DNA of 64,000 nt, taken from the NCBI GenBank assembly GCA_907163345.1, contig CAJQUN010000967.1:62001-126000 (forward strand), in the 5' to 3' direction. The DNA comes from Haberlea rhodopensis (taxonomy: Eukaryota; Streptophyta; Magnoliopsida; Lamiales; Gesneriaceae). Under the pieces are notes generated by a model, which saw only the letters and a program-made list of their open reading frames with translations, was not told the origin of the DNA and ran no database searches. Each line of letters opens with the position of its first letter. Within the stretch, counting starts at the first letter, position 1. Positions 23,647 to 34,942 of this stretch are shown here, piece after piece. Position numbers and translations under genes: made by a program.

Positions 23647-24223
23647 TGTGATTCATTATTTTCAGTGTGTGGTAAAGTAAATGTTGCAGAAAATAAATAT
23701 ATAAGACACCACAATTTTTTACATGAAAAACCTCCAAAATGAAGAAAAACCACGTGACTTTGTCCAGTATAAAAATTTCGCTATAGATGTTGATGGGTTA
23801 CATGACTATGACACGATATTTGGACAATGAGATTAACCAAAAAACTAGAATAAAAATATCGAAAAGACAGTATGCTCTCTTCGGAGTCTTTTCTTGCCCA
23901 AAAGTTCAACCCCTGCAATGACATCCTAGGCTTGCATTTATAGTGTTGAATTTGGTGGTTAATGCGCGTTAAATCCGGAACACAATTTCCTATGATTGTG
24001 GGTTATTGGCTCCAGACGTTTTCGACGAATCCGTGCGCCATCAATGCACGTTCATCTTCACCCGCTAATTGTCAGTTATGCCCGAATTTTCCTCTATATC
24101 TTGACCAATAAACCGAGCAGGTGTCGTTCTCCTCGGGTAACCTATGTTCTGTGCTCGTGGTATTTCTTGCTCGGCACTTACATGAGATTTTACCCGAATA
24201 AACTGATTCATCCTATGATATCA
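23647..24223 (-). repeat. 5' LTR of the gypsy element
   Basis: 577 bp, partner of 5488-6075, with the target duplication ggtga at 24224-24228. It is 11 bp shorter than its partner owing to small indels. Confidence 0.9.
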
Positions 24224-24613
24224 GGTGACAAAATAAATGGTGTTTGATATAATTTTTTTGGAGAAAGTAGGACCGTATCATTTTTACTTTTAACATAATT
24301 ATATTTGCATAAAATTATAATTTGTATAAAACTTAAATGTACTCACATGTAATGCATGTCAAAGATCATCAATGTGAAACAATTGAACCAATATGTACAC
24401 CTATTTCATTTGATAAGAAGAAAAGCATATATTAAATTAATGAAATAAAATCTCTTTTAAAAAAAAAGTAAAAGTAAAACCCATCGTAATTAAAGACGAT
24501 GTAGTTAACATACTTCCTGATATTAAATTTCAAATTATTCGATTTGTAACTCTAATCTGAATTTTATGATATCTTTCTATTCATTTTAAAATAATTTATT
24601 TACATATATATTC

Positions 24614-25078
24614 TTGAAATTTTTTATATGTTGGGCACCCAAGAGGAATTACACCCAAATGACGAGTGTGATAGAGGTGTATATGCTCCATTGGATGTAT
24701 GGTAATATCAGAAGAGGTAAAGTAAGGAACAAAGATATTCGAATTGAATTAGGTATGACTTGTATAGAAGAAAAGATACAAAAATATTGCTTACGCTGGT
24801 TTGATCACGCACGATATAGGTCCAATGATGTACCTATATGTCGAGTGAAGTTCATGGATTTTGGCCTTTTCAAGAGAACAAAAGGACGACCGGAGAATAT
24901 ATTGTTTGAAGTTGTATGTAAAGATATGAAGTCCAAATGGATTAACGAGGATATTCTGACCGAAATAAGCTCTTGGAGAATACCGACGTATATGTGTGAC
25001 CTGAATCATAGCTTTTATCAATTCATTAAGATTAAAAATTTAGTTGTTATTCTATTCACGCAACTTTTTATCATCTAA
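24614..25078 (+). pseudogene. LINE reverse-transcriptase C-terminal fragment
   Basis: Open for 154 codons. Residues 16-120 resemble the C-terminal end of L1-type plant LINE reverse transcriptases: MLHWMYGNIRRGKVRNKDIR, IEEKIQKYCLRWFDHARYR and KRTKGRPENILFEVVCKDM. The RT core and the endonuclease are absent and no poly-A tail or duplication was found. It is a 5'-truncated or decayed remnant lying immediately upstream of the Eaf6 gene. Confidence 0.75.
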
Positions 25079-25323
25079 AAGTAATACTACTACTAATATT
25101 TGCGTCCACACAATCAATATTTGTTTTCTTTTTAATTTTTCTAATATGCAATTTATAAAAGAAATAATTCAACCACATTAATGACAAGTTGAAAAATGGG
25201 CATAATGTCCCTTATCCATACAACCTCCTTATCCTGTTCTCTTACATCAACAACGACCTCTACATTCAAAATACCGTTACCCCAAATTCGGCAACAGAAT
25301 AAAGCAGACTACTGGCGCGAAAA

Positions 25324-28090
25324 ATGGAGTTACAAGGTAACAAGTGTAGCAAACCCTTGGATTTCACATATCCTAAAATGATATATGTTTTTGATTTTGT
25401 ATGATTTTATTTATATTTTTTTGCCAGCTTTGTTTTAATATAGTTAGTGTGTGTGTATGTATTGTAATACTTCTAGGGCGTGGAAGCTTTAATAATCCAA
25501 AAGCCCTGCTTTCCTCTCAATTGAAGAGGAGGGAAAAGCTTCTGGGTGAACTTCGAAGTGTTGAAAAACAGGTAATCGGTTCAATTTTCCGAAGATTATT
25601 ACGGGTTAAAGATGCGTCGTTTGTGAAAAGATTAAACGTTTTTTGATGTATAAAAGGTTGGTCTTAAATTGAATACTTTAGGTTATTTATATCGAATTTG
25701 GGGGTGCTTAATTGCTGGACATAATTTAAATGAGTTGGTGAAGTATTATTTGTTTCAGGATGTATTGGGATTATTTTTTTTCCCGACGGAAATTAAACTG
25801 TAGATGGATTTCTCTCTGTTTATGTTATTGTTTTTCAATCCAAGTATTGTGGCTACTCCTCTTAGGTATACGAACTGGAGACGAATTATTTGCAAGAAAC
25901 AAACATTCTTGGGAATGCGTTGAAAGGCTTTGATGGATTTCTTACTTCATCCAAGAATACATCCAAGTAAGCAACTTTATGCTAGTAATGTGCCATTAAC
26001 TTTGTATTGTTATCTGTTGGCTTGTGTAATACAACTGTTGCAACAAGATTGGAGCCCTATTTATAGGTCGAAATTTGGAGCATATTGCAGTATTACTGTT
26101 ATTTTGGCTTCTTTATATATCTAGGCTTGTAGCTCTCGGAGTATATCGAAGAATATTATATTTTGTTCCAATATTTTAGCCATTTTTGACAAATCCATTA
26201 GATTGTGATTTAAACATAACTACTTCTGTTTTGACTGGTTTCTGTGGTTTATCACTTTGTTCTGTTCTTGTTGTGCGTCACAAGGAATTGGTGAGTGTAT
26301 GTTTAAAGAAGAGTCATGTTGGAGCTCATAAAAAACTCATTTATTGTTATACTAGAAAATTATGTGAACCAGACTTTGAAGTGAAAACTCTAGCCGGCTC
26401 CTACAATTACTATGCTTTTAAACATCCTCACTCAAATGTATGTTGGACGGAGCAAATTACTTCAGTGACTCCTTGGTGGTAAAGTTACCAAGTGCAATAT
26501 ATATGGAATTGCAATAAATAAAATGTGAAAGTAATGCTCTATTCAGGATGTTGGGAGCAAAAGGAAATGGAAATCACTGTTTATTACGTGCAAAACCTAT
26601 CTTACACATACAGAGCTTCATTACAACAGATGTGTAAACCAAATGTTATCTTGGTTAGCTTAGTGTGCTACTATGGGGCTGCAAAAACTTTACCGTATCC
26701 ACTGTTCATACATGTTATCATTTTCTCTTTTTGATGCTTTAGCAACATCCAACACATATTACTCTGTGTGTCAGCTTAAAAAGATCCAGAAAGTTTCAGC
26801 TTGAGGATAGGATATTTTCATTGTCCTCGGTCACTTCACCTGCGGTATGTCAAGGCTCAGTCCATATATATATATTTGAGTTTTTGTCTTAAATACCTTA
26901 TTTAATGCTACAAAAAAATACAATCTGATGTCCCTAAATATATATAATATTTCTACACCTAAAAGATAAGATAACAGCCTAATCTCTAATTTAAACAACA
27001 AAAGGATAAACTTAGAATTAATTGATAAACATATCCTAACAAACTTATCTACTATATACATTCATTATTACCTGTTGATTTATATTTATCAAAACTTGGA
27101 AGAATTTCTTATGGATCTGTCATCCCAAAAATCTGTGTTCTGTAGAAAATAGAATACTCAGAATTGAAGAGCTTTAGAACTTCTGAGCTAATTAAACAAG
27201 TCGTGCATGGTGCACAGGACCCCTTGTAATTGTTACCACCCTACGTTCTTAAGAGGCTGCCAACTTTTTGTTGCCTTTTGACAGTTCAAGTATTTGATCC
27301 CTTTATTAGCGAGGAATCAAAACGTCAGTTAGATTGGTGCCTCTCCAAAACCAACAAGAGACTTAAATCACTCTTTCCATTTAATTAGAAAATAAGCAGA
27401 ATTGATTTAACTGTGCTTATACACTTGGAGTATGGTGCTTTCATACTAAATGTTTTGGTTCCTTTTGCTCATCTTTTCCCGTGTTTCTGTTTTAGGCAGA
27501 CGAGCTTAAAGCTGGAAGAGAAGGTTAGTTCTTCATTACACTCTATTAGAAGTTGTTGCATACTTTTGGAGAACTGGTGCATCCATTTTGAGGTCATGGG
27601 TTGGGTTGGGAGGGGGGGCTGGTGGTGGTTAAATGCTACCTTCATTTTTTTCACTCTCTTTCACTTCTGTCCACAGATGGAAAATCGGATATGGTTCAAA
27701 GTCGGCCCAAGGGTGGAGGCTTAACCTCTACACAGTAAGTTCAGCTTCGACATTTTTTAATTTAGTCAACAGGCTATTAAAAATCACTTAACTAATTTTT
27801 TGTAATTCCCAGGTTCAATGGTTAATTTCCAGACTCACTAACCTTTCACAATCATTATCATCACACTGTTTTAGTTCTAAAGTCTTAACTAGATTTAGTC
27901 GATGCATGGATCTTTGGTCTCCATTGAACTCCATTTAAAATGAAAGAATGATTGCCATTGTCTATGCAATTCACCTACATTTGTCAGGGGAAAACCAAAG
28001 AAGGGAAGGACAGGGCAAAGGGATGTAAAGAAAATGAGGCTTTCAAGTGAGTTGGATCCTGATGATGAAGAGGATCTTGATATGAGATAG
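25324..28090 (+). CDS. EAF6: Eaf6/MEAF6 homologue, NuA4 acetyltransferase subunit, 7 exons
   Basis: Exons 25324-25336, 25477-25571, 25866-25966, 26775-26844, 27496-27523, 27677-27734 and 27988-28090, all GT-AG, joining to 155 codons plus a stop. The NuA4-type domain spans about residues 12-70: KRREKLLGELRSVEKQVYEL and NALKGFDGFLTSSKNTS. Plant-typical blocks follow (LKRSRKFQLEDRIFSLSS; Gly/Lys/Arg-rich KGGGLTST, GKPKKGRTG) and an acidic end (ELDPDDEEDLDMR). Eaf6 is a small coiled-coil subunit of NuA4-type histone H4/H2A acetyltransferase complexes in the nucleus. The length suits the family. Exon 1 contributes only 13 coding bases (MELQ); this start is the least certain part of the model. No catalytic activity is expected. 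Confidence 0.9.
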
Positions 28091-28470
28091 CTCGAATTGA
28101 CAAATTGTCGTCATACCATTTGTGGTGTAAGCTCTTTAGAGGACTAGAACTAGTTTTTTCCATATCAAAGTAGCTCTAGTGATATTTCTTGGATTCTGCT
28201 TAAACATTTTTCAATTTGTGATCCTACAGAGGCAGTCTGAATTGTCTGTTTCGAGCTGATTTGTCATATTTCATGCAATCCATTTAGTGTTACTCGGTCA
28301 TGTATTAGATTATTAGATCTGCTAAATATTTTACATTATAATGCAACAAAAGGGCCGATAAAGGAGGCTGCTTCCCCAACCCCACGCCACCCCCCAAACA
28401 AAAGTACTATTTTTTGTCTTAAAAAAAATGAACAGGTTCATTGATATCTCATAAATATTGAGTAATTTCA
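28091..28470. other. 3' flank of EAF6
   Basis: AT-rich, presumably the 3' UTR followed by intergenic DNA. No other feature recognised. Confidence 0.5.
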
Positions 28471-28473
28471 AGT

Positions 28474-28653
28474 CAGGGGTGGTGGAGCTAGAAATCAATA
28501 TTATCTGGGGCTGATTGGATTAGGTAGGGGTAAAGAGCTACGACGATTAGAGGGTTTGACTAAAACATAAAATTTCTGAAAATTAACACTAATTTTCTCC
28601 CGAAATATTACATGGGGCTGGAGCTCACCCTAGGCCAAGGGTGGCTCCGCCTT
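28474..28653. mobile_element. hAT (Tip100-type) non-autonomous remnant
   Basis: The left end CAGGGGTGGTGGAGCTAG and right end GGGTGGCTCCGCC are imperfect inverted repeats of the CAGGGGCGGAGC type seen at Tip100-like hAT termini. It is about 180 bp with no coding capacity. The right terminus seems a few bases short and the target duplication is unclear. A similar isolated terminus (TTCTGGCTCCGCCCTG) occurs at about 42032. Confidence 0.5.
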
Positions 28654-28799
28654 CATGTTGTTTAGTTCTACCAAATAACTTGCAAATAATCTGTGTCATG
28701 ATGGTGGGAGTTATTACATGTATGTAGCTACATGTAATGTTAAGTCACCAGTCATATAGATTTTAAAAAAAATAAATTTTACTCCTATAGTAATACTAA

Positions 28800-29114
28800 G
28801 GGTGTGTTTACAATTATTTATTCAAAGTATTTTAAGTTGTTTTTGCTTAAAGTTGGAAAAAATTGATTTTTAAGTAAAAGCATTGAGTGTTTGATATTAA
28901 AATAAAAAACAGCTAAATGAACTTCAAATTATTACAAAATTGCTACACACAAATAAAAGCAGTGAAAAACATATCATGGTCTGCTTTTCTTCTTCTGCTT
29001 TTATCTACTTATTTTTAGGGAAGAAATAGCTGAACAATAAAATAAAACACTCAAAATCATCTTTTTTGGTCTGAAAAGCAGATAAGCAGTTTTGAAAAAC
29101 AATAACAAACACCC
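28800..29114. mobile_element. MITE with GGGTGT(G)TTTG-type inverted repeats
   Basis: 315 bp, starting GGGTGTGTTTACAATT and ending AATAACAAACACCC, with actaa directly repeated on both sides (28795-28799 and 29115-29119). The interior is AT-rich and fold-back (AAGCAG/CTGCTT segments). The termini resemble hAT- or PIF/Harbinger-derived MITEs; the superfamily is not decided. Confidence 0.65.
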
Positions 29115-29293
29115 ACTAAGACACCATTCATATCAGGCATATTATTCAAATTTTATGTATAATTTTAATAAAAATATATGCTTTTACCCCAATATATTGC
29201 CTAGATGTCAATTAAATTTCATGATCCCACCGTGGGAATGGTGCTTTTTTTGTTCTCATTTGTTGTTGTAAGGATGCAGTCATGGCGCTATAA

Positions 29294-29435
29294 AAAGGTT
29301 CCTTTTTTTTTCTTTTTTTTTTTCTTTTCGAGATGGGAGGGGCTAAATAATTTTTTGCACATTACGAGACTCGAATTCAAGTATCTTTAAAGTGGAGGTA
29401 TGCTCTTATCAGCAGGCTAGGCCGAAAGAGCTCGA
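29294..29435 (-). mobile_element. tRNA-derived SINE
   Basis: On the minus strand a GGCCTAGCC...GATAAGAGC box-A-like region and a GAATTCGAGTCTCG box-B-like region are followed by a body ending in A-rich sequence (poly-T on the plus strand). Short direct repeats cgctataa flank it (29286-29293 and 29436-29443). Same family as 55290-55391. Confidence 0.7.
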
Positions 29436-29937
29436 CGCTATAAGGCACTGCTTGATTTATTTTGTCCTTTCATCGAAATTGGTGCTCTCAATAAATTTTT
29501 TGTAGAAATTGTCGTATTTTGGCTTAAATTATATTATCAACAAGCAGTGATTATGACAAGCGATTATACAATTAAGAAATGCAAGGACCGTGCATATTCA
29601 AGAAAGGGAGGAACCAAATTTAAACTTTCACAAATTGGAATTTTCATACTTAAAAAAGGATGGTCAAAGATAATAATGTGATATGTATGGTACACTCTGA
29701 AAATTCTTCAGTAATATTGAGCTACTTCAATTTTGTGTCTTAAAGTTGGAACAATGCAGATATTAATAATATATTATGTATTATCAATTCCTATTTTAAC
29801 CCCAAGATTATGATACGTGTCGCAATCTCCGACACATATCACAATCTTATAAACAAATATATATGATTGTGTCATATATTGTACTCTTGGGATTAAGAAT
29901 GCTACCTATTAGTATCAAATAAACCCCTAGTATATGT

Positions 29938-30013
29938 TTTTTTTCCAAGAGCGACTCGAACTCGAGTCTGTTCAAAATGAGTCATTAGCTCTTATCCATC
30001 TCAGCAAGGTCGA
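29938..30013 (-). mobile_element. Truncated tRNA-derived SINE
   Basis: Minus-strand box-B-like ACTCGAGTTCGAGTCGCTC and a preceding GATAAGAGCTAATGAC region match the SINE family at 29294 and 55290. No flanking duplication was recognised. Confidence 0.5.
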
Positions 30014-30349
30014 GTAACTTTAATTAATTGTCGGGTAATACAAATTGTGTTTATTTATTGATACTCAATAAAATAGTTTCTGGTGGCGGATGTACCTTAA
30101 ATACTTTATGTTGTTTTCAAGCCCGACTTTATTTCCATATCAAAGTCTCAGCAAGTAAAAGACATTTTGGCATCTCTGATTTTTTTCTTTCAAGGGAATA
30201 TGTGATTGTGATTGGTGCAATGAATCTACCATTGTTTATTTAATTGGTCAAAATTACCTAAAATATATTTAACTTTTAACATTTTTACCAAGAAATGTCA
30301 AAAATTCATATTATTAAACTTGTTAAAACATTAAAAAGTTTGACCCTAG

Positions 30350-30427
30350 ACAACAAGGTCTTGACATAGTGGTTGTTATCTATTTGTAATTGGTCTCAAG
30401 TTCGTGTCCTACCCCTTAAAAAAAATA
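30350..30427 (+). mobile_element. tRNA-derived SINE (second family)
   Basis: Reads ACAACAAGGTCTTGACATAG, then a box-B-like TCTCAAGTTCGTGTCCTACC and an A-run tail. Flanking direct repeats of about 14 bp (agtttgaccctag / agtttcaccctat) surround it with two mismatches. The same family occurs inverted at 32771-32866. Confidence 0.65.
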
Positions 30428-30429
30428 AA

Positions 30430-31060
30430 GAGTTTCACCCTATTTGCCACTAATTATGTGAAACTATTATTCAATCAAAGATCAAATGCTTTGGCACTTC
30501 CTCCTCATACCCACTAATTCAAAAAAGGAAAAACTGCCAAGTTCTTTGGAATTTTATTTTATCGACTATCATCCTCTCACCCGATCCAATTAACATGTTA
30601 AATTTGAGGTGGAGATGTTATATTTTTTATAAAACTAAATATAACATGTAAATTTCTTTAAAAAAAAAGGATGTATTTAAAAATATTAAAGAGGAAATAT
30701 CACTTAATTTATTTTGAAGACAATATTTATATTTAAAAATATTAATATACAAAATTTAAATATTTGAAATTTGGAGAGCCACAATTGATCTTGTAACACA
30801 CAATAGACTTTGATATGCTTTGATGATCGATATTAGATACTTGCTGAAAGCCTCCTTGATAAATCACTAAATAGGGATAATCCATATCTCAAATAAAAGA
30901 TTATCAAATCTTGTATACATATTTGATCTATTTTAATTTTGTTTATCCACTCAAAATTTACAATAAAATTTAAAACTGTCAAAATACAATTTTAACATAG
31001 AAAATTAAAGTATGCAAATTAACTATAAAATTGAGAGGGTGCACATGTACCACCGAGCTC
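30430..31060. other. AT-rich intergenic DNA
   Basis: No gene, RNA or element boundary could be supported. Confidence 0.4.
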
Positions 31061-31065
31061 GTAGG

Positions 31066-31463
31066 TAGATGTGTTAAAACGGGTTAGCGGGATCCAAATG
31101 GGCTGGCCCGCCCAATCCAAATGGGCTGGCTCGTTTAGGTCCGCCTCCACGCTGGTTGCAAAACCTACAACCCAATCCAATCTGCGACGGGTAGCGGATT
31201 AGGCGAGCCAACAAACCAAAAAATAAAAAATATAAATTTAGTAAATTCAATGATTAAAATTATTAGATAAATTATATTTAATTAATTAATTCAACTTTTA
31301 TCATATATTAATTAATTGACCCAACCCACCTCAACCGCCAATCCGAACGGGTTGTCCCATTTTGGCATGCATGGAGGCCGGTCTAAAAACCATTTACCAA
31401 CCTACCTATTTGACGGATTAAATTTGACAAACCTGATGAGCCAAACTTATTTTGACAACTCTA
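31066..31463. mobile_element. hAT (Ac-type) non-autonomous element
   Basis: 398 bp. Left terminus TAGATGTGTTAAAACGGGTT; right terminus ATTTTGACAACTCTA, whose complement TAGAGTTGTCAAAAT matches it imperfectly. Subterminal GGGCTGGC / CCAACCC motifs recur. The flanks show only a 5-of-6-base match (cgtagg / cgtaga). No transposase is present. Confidence 0.6.
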
Positions 31464-31469
31464 CGTAGA

Positions 31470-32760
31470 TGACAAGTCAATGGAGGCAACTCTATTTTAA
31501 AAGGAGACAGACAATTTTGACTTTGACCAACCAGGATCTTTATTAGTCATCCAAATAAAAAATGCACTAATTTTTGTTGCTCAGGTAAAGAATCCATTGA
31601 ATCTTTAGGTCCTTCTGGCGGAGGAAAAAAATGTTACGGGCAAGATCAGTCACATGACAATTAATGTTTATACAAAGAGGGTTATCGAGTCATAAGCTCA
31701 CCAGTCTTATAAAAACAAATTGGTTTTTAGTCAAAAATTTGGTTGATTTTTAGGGTTGTTTCGGAATAAGGGGATAAATAGTTAATTAAAAATAGTCCTC
31801 TACGTCCCAAATTTTTAAGACTAAACAAAGTAGTCCCAAAAAAACTATTTTTTAACAAAAATAGTCTATATATAAATGTTTTTAACAAATATATTTTTTT
31901 TCTTACAAAAGTGGTCCTACAGACTATATTTGTTAAAAATAAATAAATTACGTGAGATTATATTTGTTAAAAACATTTATGTGAAACTATTTATGTTATA
32001 AGATATGTTTTTGTGATTATGCAAATATTCCTATTCTTAGTGGCTATTTTTTTAATTTTATCTTTTTAGAATTATTATTGCATTTCAACCGGAAGATTAT
32101 GCAAAAGGAATAAAAGTGCAAAATTTCAAGCAAACAGACATGACTGTTGGAAAGAAATAATTGCACATGTCATGAGAGTGATTGAAACATGACATTGTTG
32201 TTGTATGATTTAAAAAAAATTGACTTTCAGTATTATCAATAGTTATAATGTTTGGTAAAATGACAAACATTCGATCTTATGTAAGCGTGTTTAGGAATAA
32301 GCAAGGAATACAAATTTAATCTTATAATTTCAGTAAGTTTTAGGAAATTAGAAATTATGATTATATATTTTTAATTTCTATTTTTAGACTATTTCAAATA
32401 CATCAAAGAACATGTACCATATATAGTTTTTACTTCAAAATAATCTGGTTTGTTTAAAATGTTAATATCATATCACCAGTTTAATCAATTGAGAACAAAC
32501 TTTAATATACAAACTCTATCTATTATTTGAGGTAAAAATAAGCATATATCTTCCAAATACATAATATGTAATTAATGATTTAAAATAGAAAACAGATATT
32601 CTAAAACTCTAAGTTTTCTGACCTATTTACATAATTATGTTTTTTTTATAGTGTCAAGTGGTGTTAGTATTATTTAATTCTACCATATGAATATGTGTGT
32701 GCATAATATATTGTATTGCTAGAAAAATATATTTTTGTTGTAGGATTATAAAATAATTTG
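31470..32760. other. AT-rich intergenic DNA
   Basis: Contains phrases such as tatttgttaaaaacatttatg in both orientations (31720-32000), probably an eroded repeat, but no element ends were identified. No coding region. Confidence 0.4.
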
Positions 32761-32770
32761 TTTCCAAGTC

Positions 32771-32866
32771 ATTTTTTTTTTAAATTTTTAGGGGATGGGG
32801 GGACTCGAACACGAGACCTCTTACGTTGGGAAATATGTGACAATCACTAGGTTAAAACCTTGTTGT
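32771..32866 (-). mobile_element. tRNA-derived SINE (second family, inverted)
   Basis: Minus strand: ACAACAAGGTTTTAACCTAG, box-B-like CTCGTGTTCGAGTCCCCC, then an A-rich tail (poly-T at 32771-32780 on plus). Short caagtc repeats flank it (32765-32770, 32867-32872). Same family as 30350-30427. Confidence 0.65.
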
Positions 32867-33110
32867 CAAGTCGATTTGATTTACATGTACATAATAATAA
32901 ATTTTATTATCTAAATAATATATTTCCATGATGAAATTTTGCAAACATTGTATCAAAACAAAATTAAATAACAAAAACGGTAAAACTAAATAATAATAAT
33001 AATATTTATAATAGTGATATATTTGACAGAATATATGTGTATGTATATTGTATGTGTATTTGTTTTTTTTGAACAGAAGTATGTGTATATTTTCAATAAT
33101 GCATAAACTG

Positions 33111-33114
<4 letters not shown>

Positions 33115-33148
<34 letters not shown>
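33115..33148. repeat. (TA)n microsatellite
   Basis: About 17 TA dinucleotides in a row, likely polymorphic in length. Confidence 0.95.
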
Positions 33149-33150
<2 letters not shown>

Positions 33151-33214
33151 GCATAAACTTTTAATTTTAAAAAGTGTTGGTACTGTATATTTAAATTGTT
33201 TAACAGATTAAGAT

Positions 33215-33570
33215 ATCGCGTCCACTGGTAAACAAGTATATTCGATGATACTTCACTAAGGAATGTTAAAGGTTAAACACTACATATCCTAATGCAGTGA
33301 ATTCTCAAAGTACTCTCAAATCTGCATCTTGGTGCATAGTATAATTTATTCGCAATTAGCATTCATTTGGGATTGTATGAGAAATAGGAGAATTAAGCTC
33401 AAGCCCAGCTTTGGGTCAATTGGTAAGTGAATTGAATTGGCTAGAAATCCCATATTGAGAATTTGATACAATTGATGTTTGTTTATATTGAGAAACAAAT
33501 CAAGAGTGAATAGTCATGTGGAAAAGAGGGGTGCCCCACGCGCGCCGTCCGTCCGCTCCGCTCGCCGTGC
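33215..33570 (+). repeat. Left 3'UTR-plus-LTR fragment of the decayed copia element
   Basis: Direct repeat of 40900-41255. The first 160 bp (from atcgcgtccactg) match the region just upstream of the right LTR, that is, the element's 3' untranslated region and polypurine tract. The LTR proper starts at 33374 (TGTATGAGAAATAGG) and stops near 33565, where it joins the middle of gag directly. The rest of the LTR, the primer site and the gag start are missing. Confidence 0.8.
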
Positions 33571-33610
33571 CGCAAAGAAATTTGTAGCCAGATGATTCCA
33601 TGACTATCGA

Positions 33611-34335
33611 ATGGTAGATGTTAAGAGCATTGTTGAGCAATGCGAAAAGCTACAGATGATATATAATGAACTTGTTGTCGAAGGTATGAGGCTAAATGAT
33701 GCCCTCCAAATGACGATGATGATCGAAAAATTACCGCCATATTGGAAGAACTTCAAGAGCTACCTGAATCACAAGCGTAAGATGATGAGTCTCGAGGACC
33801 TTATCAGTAGGATGCGCATCAAGCAAGACAACCGAAAAGTTGACAAGAAATCAAGCGTGATGATTTCCAAAGCCAACGTAGTTGAAGTAGGGGACAACTC
33901 CCGCGGGAATAAGCGCAAGCACACTTATGATTTCAAGTGAGATACTCAGAACAGGAGGTTCACAGTGACTATTACGTGTGCGGTAAACCTAACAAAAAGG
34001 CTAAGGACTGTAATCAACGCCAAACCAATGAGGGTAAAAGGAAGACAGTCCCAACCAAAGGAAAAGGCAAGAGACCTGCTCATGCCCACATTGCTGAGGA
34101 CAACCTGAGCTCAGACATGGATGACATGCATCTGACTGCTGTGGCATCGTAGGTGAACCTTGTTGGTGGCAACTCCAAGGAATGGTGGGTGGACACTGGG
34201 GCTACTCGCCACATATGCGCCAACAAATGGATGTTCAAGACCTATCAACTGGTAAATGATGATCACTGCTACATGAGAAATTCAGCAGTCTCAAAAGTTG
34301 AAATCAATGTGACAGTTGTGCTAAAGACGACTTCC
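33611..34335 (+). pseudogene. Copia gag remnant, zinc knuckle and protease start
   Basis: 33611-33940 (109 codons) is the C-terminal half of copia Gag (LQMTMMIEKLPPYWKNFKSY, NHKRKMMSLEDLISRMR). Then a degenerate CCHC region (YYVCGKPNKKAKDC) lies in another frame, followed by the protease start with its active site (WWVDTGATRHICAN, about 34183-34224). The frame breaks at the solo-LTR insertion after 34335 and resumes at 37625. Confidence 0.8.
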
Positions 34336-34942
34336 TGTAACGCCTCGATATAAATCATATATGCTTGATGTGATTATTGCGTAATTATGTGATAATTACG
34401 ACATGATGTGGACTCGAATTCGGATTGAACCGAGTGAGTAATTGATATATATGCATGCAAGTAAACATAGTTGGAAACAAGAATGGAAATCCAACACTAA
34501 ATGAATTGGTGAGACCTATAGTATGTGTAGGAAGAACATGAGATATATTTAGTTGGACAAGAAGTTTACATGACTTAACATACATGTGAATTTGAGAGTA
34601 GGTTGGCTTTGGCATTGAATGTGCATTTGAGTTTGCATTTCACATACTAGCATGGAATATATATATGTCCAATCAGATTCCAAACTCATACCACACCTCA
34701 ACTCACCGAGCAAAACTCTATCAAGGTGTTCTCAACTTGTGTGATGTTCACTCTTGTTGGAGTTCAAGTTGGAAAGCAAGTTAGACCTTGAATTGAGAAG
34801 TGAAATCAAAGTCAATTGGTAAGCATGTAGTGGTATGTAAGCTTGGTGTTCAACCATATGCATGTGGAGTGTGAGTTTTGAATATGGTAAAGCATGATGA
34901 TGATTGTAGATACATGATTTAATGCAAAGAAAAGAGTTGTGA

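Larger units (their letters stand above)
5488..24223 (-). mobile_element. Ty3/gypsy LTR retrotransposon (Tat-like), interrupted by nested elements
   Basis: Two LTRs (5488-6075 and 23647-24223) bound the element, and perfect 5-bp duplications ggtga flank it (5483-5487 and 24224-24228). Sense is the minus strand: gag, protease, RT and integrase remnants run from right to left. The primer-binding site lies beside the right LTR and the polypurine tract beside the left LTR. Between integrase and the 3' LTR are a 96-bp tandem array and an ORF on the opposite strand with a Transposase_28-like domain; antisense extra ORFs and 3' tandem repeats are known from the Tat lineage. Without the inserted 10.7 kb the element is about 8.1 kb. 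Coding regions are truncated and broken, and the LTRs differ by roughly 10-15% by eye, so it is old and inactive. Confidence 0.9.

Noticed and set aside
32852..33154. 100-codon minus-strand ORF rich in Tyr/Ile
   Set aside because: Low-complexity translation of the (TA)n microsatellite and flanking AT-rich DNA.
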